A DNA stretch of 27,222 bases from a virus. The notes under the pieces were generated by a model, which made no database searches, was not told the origin of the DNA, and was given only the letters and a program-made list of their open reading frames with translations. Every line of letters begins with the position of its first letter. Position 1 is the stretch's first letter. Location: the IMG/VR virus record IMGVR_UViG_3300020158_000013, positions 1 through 27,222 of that record, one strand, 5' to 3'. Positions 1 to 8,910 of the stretch are shown here, piece by piece. A program made the translations under genes and the position numbers.

Positions 1-144
1 CACTGGCACTGGCACTGGCACTGGCACTGGCACTGGCACTGGCACTGGCACTGGCGACGGTAGTGGTAGCGGTGGTACAGGTGGCGGTGGTACAGGTGGT
101 GGTGGTACAGGTGGCACTGGCACTGGTGGTGGTGGTAAAACGGC
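1..144 (+). repeat. Coding hexanucleotide tandem repeat and Gly-rich low-complexity tract
   Basis: Nine perfect tandem copies of CACTGG occupy bases 1-54 and run off the window edge. They are followed by degenerate GGTGGTACAGGTGG-type units to about base 144. In frame they encode alternating Thr-Gly and then Gly-rich sequence. The unit is six bases, so copy-number change would keep the frame. Confidence 0.95.
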
Positions 145-1036
145 AGTTACAGGATTAACAGCAGGAACAGTTTTATCTCTGTTACAACAAGGCTTAAATC
201 CTACTGCGCCAACGTACACCACAGCGCCAGCATCAATACCTGACAATACCATAACAGATTTAAAATCAGGTTTAACTAAAGGGTCTGCGTTTAAATTTGC
301 CAATCAACCAAATTTTAGCTCACCACAAACAGCACTTGCTATGTTAAGTGCGCCTAATGAACAGGAAATTGAAATGGCCGCAACCGGAGGTTCTATAGGA
401 ACTACTGATTCAACAACTACTGATTTAACTTTAAAACCTGGTTTGGTTGTTGGGAAACAGTTTAGTTTTGCTAAAAAGCCAGCTTTTGACTCGGCAAATA
501 CACCAACACCACAACAATCCCCGATTGATTACACAGCGCAAATTGCAGCTGCCGCAACTGGTGGATTAATTGGTCATTATGCTGAAGGTGCTGAAGTAGC
601 GCAATCTCCAAGTCCATTTCTTAAACCAGAATTTATACGTGGCCGTCCGTTCCGCCCAATTGGGCATTTTGGTCCGGCGCAATTAGCTGGATACCAGCCT
701 AAACAATTTGCTGATGGTGGTACAATACCAGAGGGGCATAATCCACAATTTTTTAGTGAAGGTGGATTAAACTCTTTAGACAATACGTTTGTAAAAGGCG
801 AAGGCGATGGGACAAGCGATTCTGTTCCTGCTATGTTAGCCAATGGAGAATTTGTAATACCAGCGGATGTTGTATCTAAGTTGGGTAACGGAAGCAATGA
901 TGCTGGTGCAGGTGTACTGGATCAGTTTTTAACATCAATTAGGCAACATGCACAAAACCATGATCCTAAGAAATTACCGCCAGACAGCAAAGGCCCGCTG
1001 GCTTATTTATTGGACGCAAAAAGGAAAGTAGGCTAA
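2..1036 (+). CDS. Virion structural protein, Gly/Thr repeat N-terminus, 5' partial
   Basis: The frame is open to the left window edge, so the gene starts upstream; the first internal ATG at 341 is not a convincing start because the same frame continues unbroken to base 2. The visible part opens with a Thr-Gly/Gly-rich low-complexity stretch, then Pro/Ala-rich sequence. The C-terminal 90 residues carry a GDGTSDSVPAMLANGEFVIP motif followed by a helical tail. This GTSDSxPAML-GEFV signature is known from tailed-phage structural and tail-associated proteins. It lies one base upstream of the next co-directional gene in a run of four virion-type genes. Short motifs such as YAEGAEV and FADGG recur in the neighbouring virion genes. 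A virion component is likely; the exact role (tail tip, fibre or internal protein) cannot be told from sequence alone. Confidence 0.7.
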   Translation, partial: TGTGTGTGTGTGTGTGTGDGSGSGGTGGGGTGGGGTGGTGTGGGGKTAVTGLTAGTVLSLLQQGLNPTAPTYTTAPASIPDNTITDLKSGLTKGSAFKFANQPNFSSPQTALAMLSAPNEQEIEMAATGGSIGTTDSTTTDLTLKPGLVVGKQFSFAKKPAFDSANTPTPQQSPIDYTAQIAAAATGGLIGHYAEGAEVAQSPSPFLKPEFIRGRPFRPIGHFGPAQLAGYQPKQFADGGTIPEGHNPQFFSEGGLNSLDNTFVKGEGDGTSDSVPAMLANGEFVIPADVVSKLGNGSNDAGAGVLDQFLTSIRQHAQNHDPKKLPPDSKGPLAYLLDAKRKVG

Positions 1037-1037
1037 T

Positions 1038-2201
1038 ATGGCTGGATTAACTAACACATTATCGGATACACAACAAACTACAACAACGTTGCCAGCTTGG
1101 TATGATCAAGCACAGCAAAATGTTATTAATCAAGGTCAACAAGCTCTTACAGGTGCACCTCAATTAGGACAAACTGTTGCGCAAGGTGCAATTAATCAAT
1201 TGCAGCCTGGGGCACAAAATCCGTTTACTCAAGCTCAAGGCACACTACAGCAAATTTCTAGCGGCGCTGCAAATCCGTGGATTACCGATGCGTCCGGTAA
1301 TGTCACACCAAACACAAATACAGCCATGGGCGGTTTGTTTAAAGCTCAAGACCAACAACTCAATCAACTGCTACCCACTACGATAGCCCCGACACAAGCG
1401 CAAGGAATTGGCTCCGGTGGCTTTGGTGGTCTTCGTGCTCAAACTGCCGTTGATACTGCTAAAACTAACGCAATGTCTACCTTGCAAGCTCAGCAAATGA
1501 ACGCTGCATTACAGAATCAGCAATACGGTTCACAAGCTGCGGCTAATTTAGGCAACGTAGCAAATCAAGGTATCAACGCGCAAATGAACGTTGGCCAAGC
1601 TCAACAAAATGCGCCATTCCAAAACGTTGGAAACTACGCAAGTTTACTCGGAACTCTTCAAGCACCGACAACAGTAAACAGTCAAAAACAAATGTCTCCT
1701 TTAACACAAGCTGCCACATTAGCAAACACATTGCAAGGCCTTGGGACAACTGGAGGTTTAGGTTCATTGCTATTTGGTACTCCAGCTACAGCAGCTGTAG
1801 GCACACCAGGTCAACCAGGATATATTCCAGCTAAAGCGGCAACAGGCCTGGGTGGAATACAAAACTTAGGATCCCAACTTTTAGGTAGTTTAACAGGCAG
1901 TGGAAGTGGTGCTACGCTATCTGGTGATCCTACCGTTGGCGGTGGCACAACTCCAGGTACTTATCCTTTAAGTGGCGGTGGTTCAATGACTGTTAACGCT
2001 GACGGCTCTAAGGTAATTACTGGCGCAGATGGTACCGTATCGAATTTTGATGCTCAAGGTAAACCATCAACGGAACCATTAGTTCCAATTCCTGAAACAG
2101 GTTTACCACCTACTACAGATACAGTAAATCCAGATAATCCGTCGCCTATTACCACTGGTGGTTTAGATTCCACTGGCGGTGGTTATGATACAGTCTATTA
2201 A
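1038..2201 (+). CDS. Putative virion protein, Gln/Ala/Asn-rich
   Basis: This 387-residue protein starts with ATG one base after the upstream stop, with an AGGAAAG-type ribosome site inside the end of the previous gene. The first 250 residues are rich in Gln, Ala, Asn and Thr and have a helical, repetitive look (for example QAQQNAPFQNVGNY). The last 130 residues are Gly/Ser/Thr/Pro-rich, with a GSGSGATLSGDP-type linker and a C-terminal GGLDSTGGGYD segment. No enzymatic motif is visible. Composition and position between two virion-type genes fit an internal or tail-associated structural protein, such as a DNA-ejection/pilot protein, but this is inferred from context. Confidence 0.55.
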   Translation: MAGLTNTLSDTQQTTTTLPAWYDQAQQNVINQGQQALTGAPQLGQTVAQGAINQLQPGAQNPFTQAQGTLQQISSGAANPWITDASGNVTPNTNTAMGGLFKAQDQQLNQLLPTTIAPTQAQGIGSGGFGGLRAQTAVDTAKTNAMSTLQAQQMNAALQNQQYGSQAAANLGNVANQGINAQMNVGQAQQNAPFQNVGNYASLLGTLQAPTTVNSQKQMSPLTQAATLANTLQGLGTTGGLGSLLFGTPATAAVGTPGQPGYIPAKAATGLGGIQNLGSQLLGSLTGSGSGATLSGDPTVGGGTTPGTYPLSGGGSMTVNADGSKVITGADGTVSNFDAQGKPSTEPLVPIPETGLPPTTDTVNPDNPSPITTGGLDSTGGGYDTVY

Positions 2202-2210
2202 GGAAATAAT

Positions 2211-4154
2211 ATGGCAGGTTTAGACAACATTAAAAAATACGAAGGTGGCGGCGAAGTTCAAGGTAATCTCAGTATACCAGCTGTTACAAAAAAGACTTCT
2301 TTAAATCCAACAGAAGCTTCTGATATTCTTGGTAATATGCAAAAGTATATTGATGAGCGTGAAGGTTTTTTGCCTAGCATAGCAAGAGGTCTTAGCCGCG
2401 GTATGGCTACAGCTTATGGACCTGGGGCTCTAGCTGCGCATGATCGTGAACAGCAGCTTCAAGATAAACAGATGATGGACTACCGCCAGACTATGGCTCA
2501 ACTCCGTTCTTCTCAAGAAAGACAAAGACTTGGCGCTCAAGCATTAGGATTAGGCGGCGCTCAGCCTGTTGCAGGCGCTCAGCCTGTTGCAGGCGCTCAG
2601 CCTGTTGCAGGCGCTCAGCCTGTTGTAGGCGCTCAGCCTGTTGCAGGCGCTCAGCCTACAGGCCAATTACCGTATCAGCAAATGATAGCATCACTACCGC
2701 TTGCGAATCAACCGCTTGCTAAAATGGCGTTAGCTGAAGGAGATTTTGACGCGTTTGGTAGTATTGTAAGAGAAAATACAAAAGCTCGTCCAGATTTGCA
2801 AAAGAATTACGAGTACGCAAACACGCTTCCTACAGATCAAAAAGACATTTATCTACGATCAAGTATGGACAAGGGTTACGCGCCACAATCTTATGTTGGC
2901 GCAGACGGAAAAACGTATAGCTTTACGCCAAAAGGCGCGATGCCGCCAGAAGCAGGAGGTGCTCCAGAGCCAAGAATTTCTGGCGATATTAGATCAACTG
3001 ATATTGGATACGTTGAATCACGTAATCGCCCTGGAGCAGTTGGTCCTTATGTTCCAGGTCAAGGTACTGCTAAGAGTTCTATGCAGGTTATGGACAAAAC
3101 ATCTACTGATCCAGGATTTGGAGTTCGTCCAGCGCAGTTAACAGGCGATGCTGCAAAAGACGAAGCAGAGCGTACTAGAGTAGGGCAAGAATATTTTGAA
3201 GCGCTTAAGAAAAATTATAACAACCCTTCATTGGCAGCTGCTGCTTATGTTTGGGGCCCTGGTAAAGTAGATGCATGGGTTAAAGACGGCGCTAAGTTAG
3301 AAAAACTACCCGCTGACGTTAAAGAATATGTGGCAAATGCTAATTTAGCCGGTACAGTTCCGCGCAACGTTGCTCCTGAACCTGTTGCTCGTATGTCTCA
3401 AGAAGACATTAAAGTGCAAAGCGCTGGCGAAACACGCCGCCGTGAAAAAATGGCTGAAGGTGACGTTGACACAACTAAAGCAATTATTGATGTTGGGCGT
3501 AACGCAGGAGAAAAGAGTATTCGCTTAGCTGATGCTGCGCGCATTGTTAACGATCCAGCGATGCAAAACGTGTTTGGCGTGCTAGAAAAAGGCGGACCTG
3601 GAAATGCGTTAAACAAACTGATGGCTGGCGGTATTCAAGTCGGTACGTTGGGCTCAATTAAGTTTAGCGAGTACGAAGCTGCGCTGCGTAATGCTGGCGC
3701 AACTGATAAGCAAATTGCTGATTTGCACCGCGTTGAAACAGTCTTAAAACAACAAGAAATGGAATATGCTAAAACATATTTAAAAGGGCAAGGTTCTGTA
3801 TCTGACAACGAGCGTAGAATTGTTCAGCAAGCCATTGGTAGTATCCATCAACCTGCAGCCCAATTGCGTACTATGCTTCGCATTATGCAAGAACGCTCTG
3901 AGTTTGATAACAAGATGTTCCAAGAATTCAATGCTTACCGCAAACAAACTAAAGATCCATACGCAAGTTTTGAGAAGTTTACAGTAGATTCTCCTGCTGC
4001 AGATCGTTTAATACGAGAGCATAATACATCACTTGGTAAAGTATTAAACGTAGACGCATCTACTTTTAACGACCCGTTTAATCAAGATATTGCTAGTCGC
4101 GCAAGTATGAAAACAACCGGCGGCGGCACTGTTTATAGAAAGGTACCACAATAA
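2211..4154 (+). CDS. Internal virion protein with lytic transglycosylase (SLT-like) domain
   Basis: A 647-residue protein with a good AAGGAAATAAT ribosome site before ATG 2211. Residues 1-110 are a helical N-terminus that begins with a KYEGGGEV motif. Residues 116-151 are a GAQPVA hexapeptide repeat. Residues about 260-375 look like a soluble-lytic-transglycosylase fold: a putative catalytic Glu in the GYVESRN segment, a downstream SSMQVM (GxxQ-like) segment, and an AAYVWGPGKVDAW motif equivalent to the AAYNAGPG signature of family 1 transglycosylases. The remaining 270 residues are predicted helical and charged. Embedding such a domain in a large virion protein is typical of internal/ejection proteins (T7 gp16 is the classic case) that open peptidoglycan during DNA entry. 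Its stop overlaps the next ATG (TAATG). Confidence 0.75.
   Translation: MAGLDNIKKYEGGGEVQGNLSIPAVTKKTSLNPTEASDILGNMQKYIDEREGFLPSIARGLSRGMATAYGPGALAAHDREQQLQDKQMMDYRQTMAQLRSSQERQRLGAQALGLGGAQPVAGAQPVAGAQPVAGAQPVVGAQPVAGAQPTGQLPYQQMIASLPLANQPLAKMALAEGDFDAFGSIVRENTKARPDLQKNYEYANTLPTDQKDIYLRSSMDKGYAPQSYVGADGKTYSFTPKGAMPPEAGGAPEPRISGDIRSTDIGYVESRNRPGAVGPYVPGQGTAKSSMQVMDKTSTDPGFGVRPAQLTGDAAKDEAERTRVGQEYFEALKKNYNNPSLAAAAYVWGPGKVDAWVKDGAKLEKLPADVKEYVANANLAGTVPRNVAPEPVARMSQEDIKVQSAGETRRREKMAEGDVDTTKAIIDVGRNAGEKSIRLADAARIVNDPAMQNVFGVLEKGGPGNALNKLMAGGIQVGTLGSIKFSEYEAALRNAGATDKQIADLHRVETVLKQQEMEYAKTYLKGQGSVSDNERRIVQQAIGSIHQPAAQLRTMLRIMQERSEFDNKMFQEFNAYRKQTKDPYASFEKFTVDSPAADRLIREHNTSLGKVLNVDASTFNDPFNQDIASRASMKTTGGGTVYRKVPQ
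2556..2663 (+). repeat. 18-bp coding tandem repeat (GAQPVA units)
   Basis: Six tandem units based on GGCGCTCAGCCTGTTGCA encode GAQPVA. The fourth reads GAQPVV and the sixth is degenerate (GAQPTG). The repeats form a Pro/Ala linker between the N-terminal helical region and the transglycosylase part of the host gene. Because the unit length is a multiple of three, gain or loss of copies would only change linker length. Confidence 0.95.
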
Positions 4155-6964
4155 TGGCATTTATTGAAGTCGAAGGCCTTTCTGAACCTATTGATATGGG
4201 ACCTGATTTTGACTCACTTCCAGAGGACAAACAGCACGAGCTGATTGATCAAAAAGTAGCAGCGCTACGCGGTAAACAAAAAGTAGCAACTTCTGAAGCA
4301 GGCTCAATGCAAGAAAAATTTGGAGCAGGTGTTCTTGGAGCAGTAGGCGGTATACCAGCGGGGTACGCTGTAGGTGCTGCAGGAAATTTAATTCCTAACG
4401 TTCCAGAACCGCGCAGTGCTGCAGCTGCGCAATTTAAAACCCCAGTTGAAGTGGCAGAGCGCGCTATTGCTGCGCGCCAAGTTGCGCAGGCGCCGTCAGG
4501 AATGCCTGAAGCAGTTAAAAATTGGGTTGAAACGCAACAAGGCGGAACAAAGCCTGACGCGCCAAACTATAAGAAAGCTAATGCATTTGCTGAAGAAGCA
4601 TTGCGGCATGAAACTGCTAATCCTACTCGCGCAGTACTAGAAGAAAGTAGGTTGTCTGTTCCTAAAGATATTGCAGCGCAAATTAACGCAGAAAAAGCAG
4701 CAGCTGCAGAAGCGCTAGCTTTAAAGAACCAGCAGGAAGTCAACGCCGTTGCTAAGCTCCGCGCTGAGCGCCTTGCTGAATTAAAGAACACAGTTTTGCC
4801 TGGTGAAAAAGCGTTAGCAAGCGCCGGAAAATTAGGTAGCAATTTAATAAGCGCAACTAAATCAACAATTCCGCGACTTGCAGGACACGCTTTAAGTGGC
4901 GCTGGAGTAGGACTATCAGCAGCTGATGTAGCTGATCGCATCAAACGCGGCGAGTACGGTAGAGCAGCTATCTCTGCAATTGGAGGCGCTGGTGACGTTG
5001 CTACAATGACGCGACATCCTGTTGCAATGGGCGTTGGCGTTCCAGTGGGGGTTGGCGCTCCGCTAGTAAATATGGGACTTGATGCTTTATTAGGTCGTGG
5101 TGAACTACCTGTTGAAAAAGCAGAAGGTGGTGAAATAAAAAAGCCAAGCGCCGGAATAGCCGGCGTGTATCAACAAGTAGGTCCAGTAAAAGGTCCTAAC
5201 CTAATGTCAATGGCGCAAGATTATATTGCTGCGCTTCCCGAAAAAACGGCTCAAAATGCCATCCGTACAAACGAAATGGTTCAAAACGCAAATCCGTATT
5301 CGTTTGACCCGCGCAAACCCGCATTTGATCCAAACCCTAGTTATGATCCGCAAGCTGCCAAAGAGTTTAACGAGCACATTGCCGGAAACTTTGCTGGTGC
5401 AATTAAGAACGTGGGCGGGAATTGGTTTACGCACGGTCTTGAAAGAGTTGTAGATGAAGTGCGCCCTTTAATTCCATCCATTGGAAAAACTAATTTTGAT
5501 TCTGCACTTGATATTGCAAATCCTGCAAAAATTCAAGCACATGTTAATGAAATGAAAGCAGTTGGGTACGCTCCTGAGCAAATACAAGCGTTCCATAATA
5601 ACGTAGCTCTTAGCAACTGGGTTGATAATAAATTAACCAAATACATTAAAAATGATATGGGTACTCCTAAAGACCCTATTCGCGATTTAGCTGATCAAGG
5701 TATAAGTCATATTAACGCTCTTGAAGACGTTCCTATTAATAAATTTCAAGCAGCAGCTATGGTTAAAAATGAACGGCCCGCAGAAGGATTTCCAAATTTT
5801 GGATACGCAACAACTCCTGCCGGAAAAAACTGGGAGATGCTTACAGATATAACAATTACTCCAGAACAACTATCTAAATTTGCAAACGCAACTGGACCTG
5901 TTAAAGAGCGAAATCCATGGATCGACCAAGTATTAGCAAAAGATCCTAACGCAAAAGTTAACCAACTTCTTAATAGGCACGATTTTAGAGAATTAAAGTT
6001 TGACCATCTTACAGACGAACTTAGAAACGCGGTTGATCCAAATTCTGGTTTACCTGCTCACCTACGTCTTAAACCAGAAGCACTTGATCGCGTTACAGTG
6101 CCGCAGGCCGTGGAGCGCGTTGCCAAGATTAACGCATGGCGCCAAGAGCAAATGGCAAAGGCAGCGCAGCAAAATTTGGGGGACTTCCCGGTTGTGCATC
6201 AAGGTGCCGGTGGATTTAACATCCACGAGCTGAAGCTGCCGGATGAAAGTAGAGCATTACCTCCTGGGTATAGTGTAAAAGAAATTACTGGCACTATACG
6301 GGACCCAGTTAAACAAGAAGATGTAAAGCAAATAAGGCACAATGTTTATGATGATAAAGGTTTTGTTGCAGGTTTAGAATCCCATACCCCAGAAGGCGCT
6401 GTAAAAGAATTTAACAAAATGTACGGCATGGGTAAGTTAGACAAAGCACTTAAAAACGAAGGCGAGCAGATGGGTCACTGCGTTGGCGGTTACTGTGATG
6501 AGGTTGCTTCAGGCAAATCAAGAATATTCAGCCTGCGCGATCCAAAAGGTGCAGCGCACGCTACTATCGAAGCAATTCCTTTAAATGCAATATCCGGCGG
6601 AGCAAAGATGGACGCTAACTTATTTGACATTCAACAAATTAAAGGAAAGCAAAACGGTCCTGTTTCAGATAAGTATAGGCAAGATATTAAAGACTTTTTA
6701 AATAGTCAAGCCAATAACGTTAAGCACGTTGCTGATTTAGATAATGTTGGATTAATTGACGCTAAGAATCCTAAATCATTAGTACCTACTTTAAAAGAAC
6801 TATACGGCACTGAAGGACCAAATTTATTTAATGCTGCAGTTGCTGCAAATCCAAGCGCTGCGCGATTCATGAGTAAAGACGAACTAAAACAATTTGTTGA
6901 TGCAGCAAAAGACACAACAATGATGCAAGATGCGCGCTTTAAAGTTGCAGCTAAAAGGAAGTAA
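4154..6964 (+). CDS. Large polyvalent-type virion protein with C-terminal PcfJ-like domain
   Basis: A 936-residue protein whose ATG overlaps the previous stop codon (TAATG), indicating translational coupling. The first 330 residues are Ala-rich, with a glycine-rich hydrophobic patch near residue 60 and another hydrophobic stretch near 280-310, and include a KAEGGEI motif. The middle is a long helical region with no recognised fold. Residues about 750-880 resemble the PcfJ family: GHCVGGYC at 774-781, then SGKSRIFSLRD and a later QQIKGKQNGP segment. These match the HCVGxY...FSLRD...QIxGxxN pattern of PcfJ proteins, first known from conjugative plasmid pCF10. Such domains occur in large polyvalent proteins of phages and conjugative elements thought to be delivered with the DNA. 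The function of the domain is unproven. Confidence 0.65.
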   Translation: MAFIEVEGLSEPIDMGPDFDSLPEDKQHELIDQKVAALRGKQKVATSEAGSMQEKFGAGVLGAVGGIPAGYAVGAAGNLIPNVPEPRSAAAAQFKTPVEVAERAIAARQVAQAPSGMPEAVKNWVETQQGGTKPDAPNYKKANAFAEEALRHETANPTRAVLEESRLSVPKDIAAQINAEKAAAAEALALKNQQEVNAVAKLRAERLAELKNTVLPGEKALASAGKLGSNLISATKSTIPRLAGHALSGAGVGLSAADVADRIKRGEYGRAAISAIGGAGDVATMTRHPVAMGVGVPVGVGAPLVNMGLDALLGRGELPVEKAEGGEIKKPSAGIAGVYQQVGPVKGPNLMSMAQDYIAALPEKTAQNAIRTNEMVQNANPYSFDPRKPAFDPNPSYDPQAAKEFNEHIAGNFAGAIKNVGGNWFTHGLERVVDEVRPLIPSIGKTNFDSALDIANPAKIQAHVNEMKAVGYAPEQIQAFHNNVALSNWVDNKLTKYIKNDMGTPKDPIRDLADQGISHINALEDVPINKFQAAAMVKNERPAEGFPNFGYATTPAGKNWEMLTDITITPEQLSKFANATGPVKERNPWIDQVLAKDPNAKVNQLLNRHDFRELKFDHLTDELRNAVDPNSGLPAHLRLKPEALDRVTVPQAVERVAKINAWRQEQMAKAAQQNLGDFPVVHQGAGGFNIHELKLPDESRALPPGYSVKEITGTIRDPVKQEDVKQIRHNVYDDKGFVAGLESHTPEGAVKEFNKMYGMGKLDKALKNEGEQMGHCVGGYCDEVASGKSRIFSLRDPKGAAHATIEAIPLNAISGGAKMDANLFDIQQIKGKQNGPVSDKYRQDIKDFLNSQANNVKHVADLDNVGLIDAKNPKSLVPTLKELYGTEGPNLFNAAVAANPSAARFMSKDELKQFVDAAKDTTMMQDARFKVAAKRK

Positions 6965-6973
6965 TCACTTCCT
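6951..6973 (-). terminator. Hairpin terminator at convergent gene junction
   Basis: A perfect 7-bp stem AGGAAGT/ACTTCCT with a 4-base loop covers the stop codons of both converging genes (TAA on +, TGA on -). Read on the minus strand the stem is followed by TTTT, consistent with an intrinsic terminator for the polymerase transcript. On the plus strand no T-run follows. Confidence 0.55.
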
Positions 6974-8884
6974 GTAGCGATTTCCTACCCAGCCTTCTGC
7001 TGCAAGAGGAAAGTCGGGAGCCCATGTTGGTGGAGTAGTCATAATACTGACAACCTTCTCCAATGCGGACTCCGCGCTTTGTTCTTCCACAAGGAGTAAT
7101 ACCTCGTCATGGATCGAGTTTATCACCTCATAGCCAGCGGATTCAAGACTGAGCATAGCAAAAGCCAAGAAGTCCCTTGCAGTTCCTTGGACAGCACTTT
7201 GGAAGATACTGCTGCCAATCAGAGCATTACGACTCCACTGACGGGTGAAAGTATTCTGAGAGTGCACAGTAACGCCAAGCTTTTCACTACCCCATGGTGT
7301 GGTGAGCAACTCGAGCTCTGGCCTCTGCCAGCAGATGAGTCTGCCTGATGGAAGTTGCATCCACAGCGCACCCTTTGCCATCTTCAGCTTTATCTTCTTC
7401 CCAGCAGCATACCCAACACCGGGATTTTGTACTGCGTCAATTACAGCAAGCTCGCAATCTGTCCACAGATTTTTTACCTTTGCATACGACGCTCGGTAAT
7501 TATCTACTGCGTTCTTAGCCTGCCCCTCACTTATCTTTACTCCCATTCCCTCAGCGTACTTGACAAGTCCTTTAGACCCTTGTCCGAACATTGCTCCAAG
7601 AACTGCGGATTTGGAAACCTGCCGCTGATCCTTCGTAACCTCATCGTAAGGCACATGATATAAACTTTCCGACGCAAATACTTTATACTCATCTAATCCC
7701 TTTCTAAATAGTTCTACTTTGTCATTTTGGCCGGCCAACCAGACACCCACTCTGTTTTCGATCGAGCTAAAATCGACGTCCACGAAGGTGCGGCTATCAG
7801 GAGCTTTAATCGCACTTCTAACGAGGGAGGAGAGTTCTTGCATTGTTCCAACTCCGTCGCTAAACACGCGAGGAATCGCGTGTGCAATTTGTCCATCTTC
7901 AAGAGTGGGGCGCGCAATATTCTGCAAATTAAGTCCGCCGCGCGAAGCCCAACGGCCAGTAGACGCGCCGTGGTAGACCAATGTATTTCGTATTCTGCCA
8001 TCTCGTTGTATCTCCATCATCTTAGCGTACTTAGCCACGCTAGTCTGGCTTCCTTCTTGCCTCAATTCTAAGGCGCGCATAATTGCCCCCGGTTCAGCCG
8101 ACTGCAACGCCTTATCTACCGTTTCAGCAGTCAGATCTTGCAGCCCTGCTCCATTAGCGTTGAGCCAATTTAGCAGCTTTGTTCGTTCTGATGGTTTACA
8201 GCCAGTAAGTGCTACGCACTCGTTATCTAGGGCATCTTGGGCGCGGCAGACAGCTAGCACCGCGTTATGCAGTTCACTAGGATCAACCGGGACGCCACGA
8301 ATGTTCACTCTTTGAGTCATTGCCCATACGTCTTGCTCGACGTCACTAAGGTGCCTTAAAGTGCTTCCTATTGCAAGCTCAGTTCTAACGTCCTGTTTAC
8401 AGTACTCAAATAGCTCTTTTAGGAGCTCCGGATCGTCATTAAACGCACCTTTGTATGGTTTACATAGCTTTTGGATAAGGTACCTACCGCGGGTATCTTT
8501 TTGCTGATTGGCGTCAATAAATAACGCAGCTTCTCCAAGGCTCTGAGGGATGTTGTTGGCTGCTGCTATCGCCATGGTGTCAATGCACTGCTCTAGCTTT
8601 AACCGAGGCCAACCGTATTTTGGTACGCAGACGCAGTTCCAGATAGTGTACTCAAACATGGCGTTCCAGGCTTGGATCTTGCCGCCATTGCGAACATGTT
8701 CTAAAAGGGTATTAAGTGGTTGAAGTGCTTTCCAAGAAAGCGGTGTGGCAACAATTACATTGTCAGGTTGGGTACCGTACGCAATACACAGCACTTCTGT
8801 ACTGGGATCATTGGCGTAGATGTCAAGGCCGTGCTCAACAAGGTCGATGACACTACGGGTTTCAAAGTCAATGCTATAAATCAT
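6965..8884 (-). CDS. DNA polymerase I family (family A) replicative polymerase
   Basis: A 639-residue protein. The start at 8884 is chosen because an AGGAG site lies 6 bases upstream (TTAGGAGCATATATG) and the protein then begins with the exonuclease motif (SIDFETR). The reading frame extends further upstream only as unrelated residues overlapping the previous gene. The N-terminus is a DEDD-type 3'-5' proofreading exonuclease. The C-terminal polymerase carries motif A (DVDFSSIENR, about residue 370), motif B (QVSKSAVLGAMFGQGSKG, about 425) and motif C (SIHDEVLLLV, about 590), with the two catalytic Asp residues intact. There is no 5'-3' exonuclease domain, as in other phage-type PolA enzymes. 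It is the last gene of the minus-strand arm and follows a PD-(D/E)XK nuclease. Confidence 0.95.
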   Translation of the reverse strand: MIYSIDFETRSVIDLVEHGLDIYANDPSTEVLCIAYGTQPDNVIVATPLSWKALQPLNTLLEHVRNGGKIQAWNAMFEYTIWNCVCVPKYGWPRLKLEQCIDTMAIAAANNIPQSLGEAALFIDANQQKDTRGRYLIQKLCKPYKGAFNDDPELLKELFEYCKQDVRTELAIGSTLRHLSDVEQDVWAMTQRVNIRGVPVDPSELHNAVLAVCRAQDALDNECVALTGCKPSERTKLLNWLNANGAGLQDLTAETVDKALQSAEPGAIMRALELRQEGSQTSVAKYAKMMEIQRDGRIRNTLVYHGASTGRWASRGGLNLQNIARPTLEDGQIAHAIPRVFSDGVGTMQELSSLVRSAIKAPDSRTFVDVDFSSIENRVGVWLAGQNDKVELFRKGLDEYKVFASESLYHVPYDEVTKDQRQVSKSAVLGAMFGQGSKGLVKYAEGMGVKISEGQAKNAVDNYRASYAKVKNLWTDCELAVIDAVQNPGVGYAAGKKIKLKMAKGALWMQLPSGRLICWQRPELELLTTPWGSEKLGVTVHSQNTFTRQWSRNALIGSSIFQSAVQGTARDFLAFAMLSLESAGYEVINSIHDEVLLLVEEQSAESALEKVVSIMTTPPTWAPDFPLAAEGWVGNRYRK

Positions 8885-8910
8885 ATATGCTCCTAAGGCA
8901 GCCTGACGTA

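Noticed and set aside
341-1036. Gene start at the first internal ATG of the leftmost virion gene
   Set aside because: The same frame is open to the window edge and encodes a continuous low-complexity domain, so the ATG at 341 is internal.
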